Positions 1 to 11,359 of a stretch of 24,122 bases of DNA are shown piece by piece. The notes below the pieces were generated by a model. The model was not told where the DNA came from and ran no database searches. It saw nothing but the letters and a program-made list of their open reading frames with translations. Origin of the DNA: JAICIG01 sp035532215. GTDB lineage: Bacteria > Planctomycetota > Planctomycetia > Pirellulales > JAICIG01. Each line of letters starts with the position of its first letter. The stretch's first letter is position 1. Made by a program: the position numbers and the translations under genes. The stretch lies in contig DATKRK010000082.1 in assembly GCA_035532215.1 (NCBI GenBank), forward strand, positions 1 to 24,122, written 5' to 3'.

Positions 1-692
1 ACGCCGAGCGTCTGGTCGTAGAGCAGTTCCAAGGCGGAGTCTTCGAAGATCGGCTGCCGGGCGCCCGCGGCCGCCAACCGGTGCTGCACGTAGCTGACGG
101 TCTCTTCGATCGTGAACGGCCGCAGCAGACACTTGGCGCCGAGCCGTTCGTCGAACTGCGGCATCCGCTCCAGGGCCGGCAGCAGGCTCGGCTGACCGAC
201 GAGCAAGAGCGTCATCGCCGGGCGGCCGTCGACTTCGAAATTCAACAACAGCCGCAGCGCCTCGAATGTCCGGCGTCCTTCGAGCAATTGGGCGTCGTCG
301 ATCGCCACGACGGCGTGCCGGCCTTGCTGGGCGGCGCCGGTCAGGCGTTGCTGCAACCGTTGCACGCTATCGGCGACGGTCGGCGAAGGCGTCGTGGCGG
401 GGGCCCCGAGTTCCGCCGCCAGAAAAGTCAATAGTTCGTCGGCGGGCATTTGCGGATACACCAGGTGCGTCAGCGGCTTGAAGCGATCGGGGAGCTGTTC
501 GGCCAGCAGTCGCAAGAGCAGCGTCTTGCCGACCCCGAAACCGCCGGCCAAGAGCGCGGCGCCGCGGCGGTTCTCGATCACGTAGCGCAATTTCAGCAGC
601 GCCGCCTGGTGCGATTCGCCCGGGTAGTAGGCCCGCGCGTCGGCGCCGTTCTCGAAGGGCTTGTGGCTGAGCTTCCAATAGGTCTCGTACAT
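1..692 (-). CDS. ExeA/GspA-type AAA ATPase, 3' end outside window
   Basis: The frame is open from the ATG at 692 to the window edge, giving 230 codons without a C-terminus. The N-terminus (MYETYWKLSHKPFENG) and the spacing to the P-loop are typical of ExeA/GspA ATPases of general secretion and of the related ATPases beside exopolysaccharide or exosortase loci. The Walker A is GGFGVGKT near residue 51 and the Walker B is VAIDDAQLL near residue 130. The visible end (PFTIEETVSYVQHRLAAAG) is the conserved PFT-E-YV-RL-AAG segment of the family. It starts 33 bp after the CpsD-like gene and is probably cotranscribed with it. Family knowledge suggests ATP-driven work at the inner membrane on secretion or polysaccharide assembly. 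The specific partner cannot be read from this window because the C-terminal region, which would show a peptidoglycan-binding domain if present, is missing. Confidence 0.8.
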   Translation of the reverse strand, partial: MYETYWKLSHKPFENGADARAYYPGESHQAALLKLRYVIENRRGAALLAGGFGVGKTLLLRLLAEQLPDRFKPLTHLVYPQMPADELLTFLAAELGAPATTPSPTVADSVQRLQQRLTGAAQQGRHAVVAIDDAQLLEGRRTFEALRLLLNFEVDGRPAMTLLLVGQPSLLPALERMPQFDERLGAKCLLRPFTIEETVSYVQHRLAAAGARQPIFEDSALELLYDQTLG

Positions 693-725
693 CGCTGCAA
701 CCTTTTCTGCCGGTGCAAATCGCCT

Positions 726-1616
726 TCAACCGCCGGACTGCACGAAATTCTCGACCAGATCCCAATGCCGCACGCCGCGCTCGGCCAGGCGACGCCCGAT
801 CGCCGAGTTGTCTTCGCCGCTCGCCTTTCGCATGTCGCGCACCACCAGCGCTGCGTCGATGTTCGCCTCGCGGGCGAGCATGGCGCCCTCAAACGCGTTG
901 GGCGCCGCGGCGAGCGGCCCGGCATCGATGCAGATGAAGTCGAAGCTTTGCTGCAAAACTCGCAGCGATTCGCACAGTCGGGCCCCGCATGCCGCTAGTC
1001 GTGCGTCGTCGACTTCCGCACGCAGCGGCAGCAGCGTCAGGCGATCGGCGCCCGACTCGACCAAGGCTTCCGCGAGCGGCTGCTCGTCGGACAAGACGTC
1101 TTCCCAGCCGAGTTCGACGGCCACGCCTAATCGCAAGGCGAGTTGGGGGCGGCGAAAATCGGCGTCGACTAACACGATTTTGGCCCCGGCTCTGGTGAGC
1201 GAAAGATGCCGTGCGGCGGCCAACAACACCGTCGTGCGCCCGGCGCCCCGAGCGCTGCTGACGGCCAATAACGTGACGCTGCCATCCCTCGAGAATTGCT
1301 CGCTCCAAGCGGCGAAGCCGTCGGCCGACGATAACCGCAGCGCCTCGACCGCTTCCGGCCAGTCGAATTGTTCGACTTCCAGCGCGGCACGGACCGCGGT
1401 GGGCTGCGGCATGGGCGCCGACGCCAGCGCTGTGATTTCCGGCTCGGGCTGCGACGGCAAATCGACCGTTTCAGACGCGACGGGCGCTGCGATGGACGGC
1501 GCCGGCGGCGCCTCGTCAAGCGTTTTGGCGCCAGCCGCCGGAAAGGCGACGTGAGGCGCCGGTATCACGCGCTGTTTTTGGTAGGCCCTGATAAAGGCTT
1601 GATCGAGCGTGCTCAT
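726..1616 (-). CDS. CpsD/CapB- or MinD-like P-loop protein with altered Walker A
   Basis: This is a 296-residue protein with a ~120-residue Pro/Ala-rich N-terminal region and a C-terminal P-loop domain of the BY-kinase/ParA superfamily. The nucleotide site reads SSARGAGRTTVLLAAA, so Arg stands where Walker A normally has Lys. The Walker A' segment is IVLVDADFRRPQLA and the Walker B region is FDFICIDAGPLA. The C-terminus has no tyrosine cluster, so it is unlikely to be a classical autophosphorylating tyrosine kinase. The start overlaps the stop of the upstream membrane-protein gene as ATGA, which suggests translational coupling, and the ExeA-like gene follows. A role in polysaccharide or envelope assembly is inferred from this pairing. 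The family is fairly sure; activity is not. Confidence 0.72.
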   Translation of the reverse strand: MSTLDQAFIRAYQKQRVIPAPHVAFPAAGAKTLDEAPPAPSIAAPVASETVDLPSQPEPEITALASAPMPQPTAVRAALEVEQFDWPEAVEALRLSSADGFAAWSEQFSRDGSVTLLAVSSARGAGRTTVLLAAARHLSLTRAGAKIVLVDADFRRPQLALRLGVAVELGWEDVLSDEQPLAEALVESGADRLTLLPLRAEVDDARLAACGARLCESLRVLQQSFDFICIDAGPLAAAPNAFEGAMLAREANIDAALVVRDMRKASGEDNSAIGRRLAERGVRHWDLVENFVQSGG

Positions 1617-2572
1617 CGCAAACTGCCGCCCTCGGGAATGCCTTCGTCGGAACGATCCAGCGGCGCCACGTCATAGATCGCGGCGCCGCCGCGTTCGACC
1701 GCCGGCGCTTGACCGTCGTAACGCGAACTGCGGGGGCCGAGTTTCGCTTCCGAGGCGATCCGTAGCTGTTCGCCCGTTTCTCCGCCCGCCGCTTCGACCT
1801 GGTTTTCGCCTTCCGGCGCTTGGCCGAGCGGCCCGGCAAAGCCGGCGGAAGATTGAACTTCGAAATGGCGGGCGTCCGCGGCGGGCGAGATGTCGGCCGG
1901 CGGCGCCACGATCCGCGTCGCCGTCTCGGCCGGCGGTTCGGCCTCTTTCTTGACGTGCGGGGTTTTAGCGGCGGGCCGCGGCGAATCCTCCGCTTCTTTC
2001 GGCGGCAGAAACACGAAAACCGTCAACAACACGGCGAAACAACACAGCACGCAGGCCAGCCATATTTTTGGCTGCATCACAAACGCGTGCCCTTGACGCA
2101 CGAGACGCCAGGCCGACGAGACATTGCGGCGCAAGGGGCCGCCTGCCGGCTGCGGCGGTGCGGCGCTCTTATCGGGCGCAGGAAACGAATCTTGCGGAAC
2201 GTCGGTCAAGGCCGTCTCGGTCGTCTCCGGAGGGCTATTCGGGATTGCAAAGGTAGTCATTTCTTTAGCGGCATTGAGTTCTGCAGGGACTGAATCATGG
2301 GGCGATTCCTCCTCGACGGGGTCGCTCGAGGCGGGGTTGGTCGAGACTGGGGCGGTTGAGATTGGGTCGGTCGTCTCGGAGACGCCCGGTATCGGCTCGC
2401 TCGCGAGAGGTTCGGTCGCGCTAGGATCGGCTCCATCACTCGGCAAAGCGGGCAGGCGGATGACAACACGCGAACGGCCGCGAACGCTTGCAGAGGGCAA
2501 ATCGCGAAGCGGCGCCGCTCGTGGATTCGACCGGTTTGGCTCGCGGGCGGCCGCAGACGACGCCGATGGCAT
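1613..2572 (-). CDS. Hypothetical single-pass membrane protein, Pro/Ser/Thr-rich
   Basis: This 319-residue protein is not recognised beyond its topology. Residues 1-150 are low-complexity and rich in Pro, Ser, Thr and Glu (repeated TxPxSxxP-like stretches). One hydrophobic segment near residues 170-192 (IWLACVLCCFAVLLTVFVF) is preceded by RR and RQ positives, which predicts a cytoplasmic N-terminal half. About 125 residues follow the membrane segment. There is no signal peptide, no Wzz-type coiled coil and no catalytic motif. The gene leads a three-gene unit and overlaps the CpsD-like gene by ATGA. It could be the membrane anchor or adaptor for the two ATPases, by analogy with the membrane partners of BY-kinases; that is inference. 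An internal Met (MTTFAIPNSP, about residue 107) is a possible alternative start. Confidence 0.6.
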   Translation of the reverse strand: MPSASSAAAREPNRSNPRAAPLRDLPSASVRGRSRVVIRLPALPSDGADPSATEPLASEPIPGVSETTDPISTAPVSTNPASSDPVEEESPHDSVPAELNAAKEMTTFAIPNSPPETTETALTDVPQDSFPAPDKSAAPPQPAGGPLRRNVSSAWRLVRQGHAFVMQPKIWLACVLCCFAVLLTVFVFLPPKEAEDSPRPAAKTPHVKKEAEPPAETATRIVAPPADISPAADARHFEVQSSAGFAGPLGQAPEGENQVEAAGGETGEQLRIASEAKLGPRSSRYDGQAPAVERGGAAIYDVAPLDRSDEGIPEGGSLR

Positions 2573-2836
2573 GACACTCTCCCAAACCGGTTCCTAACGT
2601 GGATCAGAGGCTCTTATCGGTTCCGCTTACAACGAAATTGAGCATTATTCTGGCTTCGAGGTCTGCGGAAGGTGCGCGTGCTAGGGAATTCGGCAAGCCT
2701 CGGGCGTTTCAGACTTTATCAGCGCCCGAAGCTCGGGCGCCCGCGCTATGAAAAAGGGTGAACTTGAACCGTTTACGCATGTCTGGGATATTCAGAACGG
2801 TGGGGCGTTATCCGTAAGTCTTTGCCTGGTAAGTTG
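2573..2836. other. Divergent intergenic region between the membrane-protein gene and metH
   Basis: This 264-bp spacer must hold the promoters for both the leftward three-gene unit and rightward metH. I see no B12-box or SAM riboswitch core by eye. The only clear structure is a perfect 8-bp stem with a 3-nt loop at 2722-2740 (GCGCCCGA/TCGGGCGC), about 100 bp before metH. It has no U-run, so it is not a standard terminator. I cannot assign -35/-10 boxes with confidence. Confidence 0.5.
2722..2740. repeat. Perfect GC-rich hairpin upstream of metH
   Basis: Arms GCGCCCGA and TCGGGCGC flank an AGC loop. There is no following U tract. It could be an RNA hairpin in the metH leader, a protein-binding palindrome, or a REP-like remnant. 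Function is not determined. Confidence 0.5.
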
Positions 2837-6538
<3,702 letters not shown>

Positions 6539-6601
6539 AAATCGGCTCATTCGGAAAATCTGCGGATCGCTTCGTCCGCTGGGAAGATGGACGCGTGCGT
6601 T

Positions 6602-6750
6602 TTTCAAGGCATTTCCGGGCAATGAACGAGGTGCTGATTTGCGCACCAGTTTTGGCGTGCTCGCCAACGAAGATTTCATTGCGCGGCGATGCCTAAAGAA
6701 AATCCAACTGTCATTGCTCCCCAGGCGTCGAAATCGCCCACAGATTCTGC
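6602..6750. repeat. Long direct repeat, copy A
   Basis: From TCAAGGCATTTCC at 6603 to about 6700 this matches copy B (7602-7758) with roughly 11 differences and one 1-nt gap by eye. Weaker similarity continues through GCAGATT/ACAGATT to about 6750. The two copies start almost exactly 1,000 bp apart, in the same orientation, and bracket the 218-codon gene. Apart from this repeat, the metH-to-6889 spacer (350 bp) shows only a small hairpin near 6562-6579. Confidence 0.8.
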
Positions 6751-6888
6751 TGACGTCCCCGATGTTCAAATATCATGGTAAAATTGCCGCGGTTGTTTTG
6801 CACACTTCGATGTGGCTCATCTGCGATGGAGGCACAACAGCGAAAGCCGCATTAACGGTCTCACGTAAGTTCGTTCTAGGAGCTAGCG

Positions 6889-7545
6889 ATGAGTGGCGCA
6901 TTGGAGAGGCTGGCATGGTTACTTGCTGGCGGCGTTATAACCTTGCTCTTTCAAATAGTTTCAGCTCGACTGAATGAAAAGCGCGGGCGGTTACGGTGGT
7001 TCAGCGTTCCGTTCAGGGGCTTCCCGGACTTTCACAAGCGATTGTTCTTTGATGGTTTGACGGCGGATGTTTGGGAATCGAGAATCCCGCCTCGTCTGCG
7101 TGATCGTTGCATCACGTTCGTCTTCTATATCGAGTCCGTGGGCCGTGGCACGATTAAGGACCTGAGAGTGACGCTTGATGCCCGGAACGGAGCCGGAATC
7201 GTTGCCCACAAATTCCTTGTCGAGAAGACCATCGTGTGTGATCGGTTGAACACCGAGACGATTGACGATAAGCGACTGATTGCAAAATGGGGCTATCTGA
7301 ATCCTGGCGAGGAACTTGAGCTGCACGTGCTCGTGACAGGCATTGATGCCGCGGAGAACCTTGAGTTCGGTGTAGACGCGGAAGGAATCGAGTGTAGCGA
7401 AAGGCTGTCCATAGAGAAATCGCTTCAAGCGATTCTGCGAGTTGGGCAGGCCCCAATGACATCCGTGAACTCGACATGCGAACGGAGCGACGGAACGCTT
7501 CGACACGCGGATTCGATGGAAGCGCGATCAACGAAGTTGGAGTGA
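6889..7545 (+). CDS. Hypothetical membrane-anchored protein in a repeat-flanked cassette
   Basis: This 218-residue protein starts at an ATG with AGGAG six bases upstream, a strong ribosome site. Residues about 8-28 (LAWLLAGGVITLLFQIVSA) form one membrane segment, followed by the positive stretch NEKRGRLR, so the C-terminal part is probably cytoplasmic. The rest looks like a beta-rich domain (FYIESVGRGTIKDLRV, then LNPGEELELHVLVTG), similar in style to immunoglobulin-like folds, but I cannot name a family. Its GC content and codon choice (for example TTG, GAT and AAT) are visibly lower and less biased than in metH or the gvp genes. With the flanking direct repeats, this suggests acquired DNA. 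The last ~40 residues are low-complexity and may be poorly conserved. An overlapping 112-codon frame (6639-6977) is judged spurious. Confidence 0.7.
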   Translation: MSGALERLAWLLAGGVITLLFQIVSARLNEKRGRLRWFSVPFRGFPDFHKRLFFDGLTADVWESRIPPRLRDRCITFVFYIESVGRGTIKDLRVTLDARNGAGIVAHKFLVEKTIVCDRLNTETIDDKRLIAKWGYLNPGEELELHVLVTGIDAAENLEFGVDAEGIECSERLSIEKSLQAILRVGQAPMTSVNSTCERSDGTLRHADSMEARSTKLE

Positions 7546-7601
7546 AGCCGGCACCGCGAGATAATCTGGACGCGGAAAAGGCGCCAGGAACCGAAAAGAG
7601 T

Positions 7602-7758
7602 CTTCAAGGCATTTCCCGGCAACGAATGAGGTGCTGATTCGCGCACCAGTTTTGACGTGCTCGCAAACGATGATTCATTGCGCGGCCATGCCTGAAAAAA
7701 ACGCACGGTGACGATGCTCAACGACGAGAACCTGCCCGCAGATTCCGCCGAGGAGCCA
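7602..7758. repeat. Long direct repeat, copy B
   Basis: This is the partner of 6602-6750 in the same orientation, lying just after the 218-codon gene. The best-conserved core is GTGCTGATTCGCGCACCAGT. The 400-bp spacer 7546-7945 holds this repeat and a 9-bp inverted pair (ATGCCTTCG 7787-7795, CGAAGGCAT 7904-7912). I see no gene in it. Confidence 0.8.
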
Positions 7759-7945
7759 AAAATCAAACTTTAACGTCTCGGGTAGCATGCCTTCGCCGGC
7801 GCCAGCCGTGGAAATCCCTTGCCGCTGGGCGACCTAAGCTGGTAAGTTAAATTTGGCGACGGTGTTGCGGTTTAGCGAGCAGGCCTACGTCGGCCGGTAC
7901 AGACGAAGGCATGGCGCCAGAATGTACGCCTCGGAAGCGAATGCC

Positions 7946-8161
7946 ATGACGATCGAACGATTTCGCGAGCTTCTCGACGCTCAGCCGTTTCAGCCTTTTT
8001 CGATACATCTAGCCGATGGTCGCGAAGTGCCGGTGCTGCGCCGCGAATTTATCATGGCGGCGCCCAGCGGACGCATCATTGTCGTGTGCCAGCCCGATGA
8101 TTCGTTGGATTTCATCGATCTGCCGTCGGTTGCCGGCATGAAGCCAAAAACCGCCAATTAG
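7946..8161 (+). CDS. Small planctomycete-type hypothetical protein, copy 1
   Basis: This 71-residue protein begins MTIERFRELLDAQPFQPF and continues IHLADGREVPVLRREF, then a PSGRIIVVCQPDDSLDFID strand region. It belongs to a small uncharacterised family that I recognise from planctomycete genomes, with a helix followed by a compact beta domain. I chose ATG 7946 rather than the TTG at 7853 because it aligns with the start of the downstream paralogue and has GGAAG upstream. The extra upstream residues of the longer frame do not match the family. It is 11 bp upstream of its paralogue. Function is unknown. Confidence 0.8.
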   Translation: MTIERFRELLDAQPFQPFSIHLADGREVPVLRREFIMAAPSGRIIVVCQPDDSLDFIDLPSVAGMKPKTAN

Positions 8162-8172
8162 GGAACGCGGAA

Positions 8173-8415
8173 ATGACGATCGAACGATTTCACGAGCTTC
8201 TCGACGCACAACCGTTTCAGCCATTCACGATCCATCTTGCCGATGGCAGAGCCGTGCCGGTCGTACATCGCGAGTTTATTGCGAGTGCCCCCACGGGGCG
8301 CACGGTCGTTGTGTTCCAGCCGGACGATACGTTGAATATCATCGATTTGCTGTTGGTGACTGATTTGGAAATCAAGACTCCCAATGGTTCGGCAAGCAAA
8401 CGTCGGAAGCGTTGA
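8173..8415 (+). CDS. Small planctomycete-type hypothetical protein, copy 2
   Basis: This 80-residue tandem paralogue of the preceding gene shares MTIERF-ELLDAQPFQPF-IHLADGR-VPV--REFI and a PTGRTVVVFQPDDTLNIID segment. It differs at its C-terminus, which ends in a basic SASKRRKR tail. The upstream GGAACGCGGAA resembles the sequence before copy 1, so the duplication includes the ribosome site. It stops 15 bp before the cytochrome c gene and may be cotranscribed with it. No function is known; a structural or regulatory role is possible, but nothing in the sequence decides it. Confidence 0.82.
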   Translation: MTIERFHELLDAQPFQPFTIHLADGRAVPVVHREFIASAPTGRTVVVFQPDDTLNIIDLLLVTDLEIKTPNGSASKRRKR

Positions 8416-8430
8416 GGGGGGCGTGAAAAA

Positions 8431-9810
8431 ATGAAGATCTGTTCGACGATTATTGCCGTTTGCTCTTTGCTTGCCTCGCCGCTGCTCGCCGGCGAGACGG
8501 CCGATTCGAGATCGCCGCCCGTCGGCGAAACGCAGATCGAACGCGGCTATCGGCTGCTGACGACCAAGGCCTATCTGCCGGCCGACTTCGATCAGGAAGT
8601 GTTCGACGAACTTTGGAAGTGCTGGGAGGAGCCGCTGCGGTCGCGGGCCGGAAAGACTTCGCCCGAAGAGCGGCGCAAGCTGGCCTTCTCGCGGTACGGC
8701 CTGACCGAGGCGCCGCGCCGCGCAGGGGGCGTGGCGCTGCAATACGTCGACGATGGCCAGGGGGGCTGGGTGATGAATTGCCTGGCCTGCCACGGCGGCA
8801 AAGTCGCCGGGCGGGTCGTGCCCGGCTTGCCCAATTCGCTCTACGCTTTGGAAACGCTCACCGACGACGTGCGGCAGACGAAACTGCGACTGGGCAAGAC
8901 GCTGACGCACATGGACCTGGGCGGCGCCGCCATGCCGCTGGGCACGTCGATCGGCACGAGCAACGCCGTGATGTTCGGCGTCGTGCTCTTGAACTATCGC
9001 GATGCCGACCTCAACGTCCATCGCAATCGATTGCCTCCCAAGATGACGCATCACGACCACGATGCGCCGCCCTGGTGGAACATCAAGAAAAAGTCGTTCC
9101 TGTACGCCGATGGCGGCATCGCCAAAAGCCACCGCGCGCTGATGCAGTTCCTGCTGCTGCCCAAGAACGGCCCCGAAAAGTTCCGAGAGTGGGAGCAGGA
9201 TTACGTCGACATCCTGGCCTGGATGGAGTCGATCCAGCCGCCCAAGTATCCGTATCACGTCGACCGGGAACTGGCCGCGCGAGGCGAGAAGGTCTTCGTG
9301 GAAAGTTGCAGTCGCTGCCACGGGACGTATGGCCCAAATAGCCGCTATCCGGAAAAGACCGTGCCGATCGACGAGGTCGACACCGATCGGGCCCGCTATG
9401 AATCGATCTCGCCCGAGTGGCGAAAGGAATACGGCAAGAGTTGGTTCGGCCACTACGGCGAAAAGCTGATCCACGAAAAGCCCGCCGGTTACGTCGCGCC
9501 GCCGCTGGATGGCATCTGGGCCTCGGCGCCCTATTTTCATAACGGTTCGGTCCCGACGTTATGGCATGTGCTGCACCCTGCCGAGCGGCCGATCATCTGG
9601 CAGCGCAACGAAGACGGCTACGATCAAAACCGAGTTGGCCTCGAAATCCAGCAATACGAGGAGTTGCCCTCCTCAGCTCGCGTCCCGGCCGAGAAGCGGC
9701 GATATTTCGACACTCGCAATTTCGGCAAGAGCGCCGCAGGACATGCGTTCCCCGACGAACTGACCGAAGAGCAGAAGCGCGCCGTGCTGGAGTATCTGAA
9801 AACGCTTTGA
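8431..9810 (+). CDS. Di-haem cytochrome c, exported
   Basis: This 459-residue protein has a Sec signal peptide (MKICSTIIAVCSLLASPLLAG, cleavage expected after about residue 20). Two CXXCH haem sites are present: CLACH at 117-121 and CSRCH at 293-297. The C-terminal half has PPLDGIWASAPYFHNGSVPT, a segment typical of di-haem cytochrome c peroxidase/MauG-like and di-haem oxidoreductase proteins. It should sit in the periplasm or attach to the membrane and transfer electrons, possibly as an oxidoreductase; the substrate is unknown. The start has a GAGGGGGG ribosome site nine bases upstream. It follows the two small paralogues closely. No haem-biogenesis gene is nearby. The cytochrome call is firm; peroxidase activity is not shown. 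Confidence 0.88.
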   Translation: MKICSTIIAVCSLLASPLLAGETADSRSPPVGETQIERGYRLLTTKAYLPADFDQEVFDELWKCWEEPLRSRAGKTSPEERRKLAFSRYGLTEAPRRAGGVALQYVDDGQGGWVMNCLACHGGKVAGRVVPGLPNSLYALETLTDDVRQTKLRLGKTLTHMDLGGAAMPLGTSIGTSNAVMFGVVLLNYRDADLNVHRNRLPPKMTHHDHDAPPWWNIKKKSFLYADGGIAKSHRALMQFLLLPKNGPEKFREWEQDYVDILAWMESIQPPKYPYHVDRELAARGEKVFVESCSRCHGTYGPNSRYPEKTVPIDEVDTDRARYESISPEWRKEYGKSWFGHYGEKLIHEKPAGYVAPPLDGIWASAPYFHNGSVPTLWHVLHPAERPIIWQRNEDGYDQNRVGLEIQQYEELPSSARVPAEKRRYFDTRNFGKSAAGHAFPDELTEEQKRAVLEYLKTL

Positions 9811-9836
9811 GGTTGCGATTCGTTGAAGATAGGGGG

Positions 9837-10102
9837 GCGGTCGTCCATCCTCGCCAGGTGCGCAATTTCGCCCAGACGCTGGAGCGCCTCGCCAAGTCCG
9901 ACCTGCGCTTCGCCCAGCGATTGCGCAAGGCCGGCAAGCCCTTCAACGTCGTCATCACCGCCTGCATCCGAAAACTCTCACTTTCCTCAACACGATCGTC
10001 CGCAACGCACCTGCGCAGACTTTGCAAGACTTCGATTTCCGCAACCCCGCGCGAATTCGAGGGCGGCGCCCCGGCTATTTTCATGGGGTAGCATTGACGT
10101 AG
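9837..10102 (+). pseudogene. Decayed IS110-family transposase with internal deletion and frameshift
   Basis: The translation starting GAVVHPRQVRNFAQTLERLAKSD matches the N-terminal DEDD-domain signature of IS110 transposases (VNPRQVRDFA...LAKTD). It joins directly to RLRKAGKPFNVVITACIRKL, which resembles the C-terminal RLR-AGKP-KVAL-ACMRKLL block. After CIRKL the frame shifts at about 9975-9979 (an apparent extra TC), and the new frame continues LTFLNTIVRN, again matching the family (LTILNAMVRD). Roughly 180-200 internal codons are therefore missing, and there is no intact start. No terminal repeats or target duplication are visible, though IS110 elements often lack inverted repeats. The remnant fills most of the gap between the cytochrome gene and the CpaE-like gene. 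Confidence 0.7.
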
Positions 10103-10174
10103 TGCGTCGTCTTGTTCCTGCCAATTCTTGGCCGGCAGCCGGTTGCGGCCCATCCCGAACGGATAAAGACAATT

Positions 10175-11359
10175 ATGCGGTGTTTTGTCGGGAGCGACGA
10201 GGCGGCGGTGGCCGGCCAAGTCAGAGAACTGCTCGTCGAACTGGGACATGCCTGCCCGATCGCCAACGTGCAGCCGCTGGATCGGGTCTGGGCCAGCCTG
10301 GGCAAAGGCAGCCTGACTTTACCGCCGACGGAACCGGTCGTATCCCGGCCGCAAGGGGCGGAAGCGTCCGCTGGGCGCCCGGCGAGCGCCGAGGTCGAGA
10401 TTGTCGTCGTCGTGCTCCAGCCCAATCCAGAACGGGCTCTGGCGGCCATCCGAAATAATCGGCGGCAGACGAGCGCGCGAATTCTGCTGGTCGGCCCGAC
10501 GGCCGACACCAAGCTGGTGCTGCGGGGACTGCGCGAGGGAGCGAACGAGTTTCTCGACCAGGCTGATTTGAAGACGGAACTGCCCGCCGCACTCGAGCGT
10601 CTCTCGGCCGTGTCGCCGAAAGGGCGGATTGTGGCGGCGATTTCGGCCAGCGGAGGCTGCGGGTGCAGCACGATCGCCGTTAATCTCGCCGTGGCTCTGG
10701 CAGGCACGCATGGGAGCTGCGCGATCCTGGATTTAAATCTCGAAGCTGGCGATCTGGTCACGCTGCTCGATTTGAAGCCCAGCTATTCCATCTCCGAACT
10801 GTGCCAGAACGTGCGGCGGCTCGACGCCAGCCTGCTCGAAGGCTGTTTGGTTCCGCATTCGAGCGGAGTGCAGTTGCTCGCGGCGCCGGCGCGCGTGGCC
10901 GACGCAGTACACGTGACGCAAGAGGGCATCGACGAAGTGCTGTCTCTGGTGGCCCACCGCTTTCCGTTCGTGGTCGTCGATCTGGGGGATTCGTTTCGCA
11001 CCGGGCGAAATTCGTTGCTGCTGGACGCCGATCTGATTCTGCTCGTGCTGCGGCTCGATTTCACCTGCCTTCGCAATACCCGCACCGCACTGGAGTATCT
11101 GCGACATTTCGGCGTTTCGCCGGACCGGGTGCAAGTCGTCGCCAATCGCTTCGGACAGCCGAACGAAATTGCGGCGGGGGCGGCCGAGGAAGCCCTGGGC
11201 GTCAAACTGGCGCATTACGTTCCCGATGACGCCAAGACGGTGAACCGCGCCAACAACAACGGAGTGCCCGTGCTGTCGCAATCTCCGTCGTCGAAAGTAT
11301 CGCGACGGATCGCTGAACTCGCGGCGCACGTCGCCGAAGCGACCCCCACGTACCGCTAA
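10175..11359 (+). CDS. CpaE/TadZ-like protein with receiver-like N-domain and altered P-loop
   Basis: This 394-residue protein has an N-terminal domain (residues 1-~140) shaped like an atypical response-regulator receiver (ILLVGPTADTKLVLRGLREG, then NEFLD). A MinD/ParA-type ATPase domain follows from about 152 (RIVAAISASGGCGCSTIAVN), with ILDLNLEAGD as Walker A' and FVVVDLGDS as Walker B. This architecture is that of CpaE/TadZ, the polar localisation ATPase of Tad pili. The deviant Walker A normally reads KGGxGKT; here it is SGGCGCST, lacking both lysines, so nucleotide hydrolysis is doubtful. No other tad gene is in the window. ATG 10175 is preferred to the TTG at 10112. The gene ends exactly where the 43-bp repeat array begins. 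Confidence 0.78.
   Translation: MRCFVGSDEAAVAGQVRELLVELGHACPIANVQPLDRVWASLGKGSLTLPPTEPVVSRPQGAEASAGRPASAEVEIVVVVLQPNPERALAAIRNNRRQTSARILLVGPTADTKLVLRGLREGANEFLDQADLKTELPAALERLSAVSPKGRIVAAISASGGCGCSTIAVNLAVALAGTHGSCAILDLNLEAGDLVTLLDLKPSYSISELCQNVRRLDASLLEGCLVPHSSGVQLLAAPARVADAVHVTQEGIDEVLSLVAHRFPFVVVDLGDSFRTGRNSLLLDADLILLVLRLDFTCLRNTRTALEYLRHFGVSPDRVQVVANRFGQPNEIAAGAAEEALGVKLAHYVPDDAKTVNRANNNGVPVLSQSPSSKVSRRIAELAAHVAEATPTYR

Noticed and set aside
2573..2836. Cobalamin or SAM riboswitch before metH
   Set aside because: No B12-box or SAM aptamer core could be found by eye, and the 8-bp hairpin alone is not enough.
6639..6977. 112-codon plus-strand ORF after metH
   Set aside because: It overlaps repeat copy A and the start of the better-supported 218-codon gene, which has an AGGAG site. 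Its translation looks random.
7787..7912. Inverted pair ATGCCTTCG / CGAAGGCAT as element ends
   Set aside because: The arms are only 9 bp with 108 bp between them, and no target duplication or coding content supports a mobile element.
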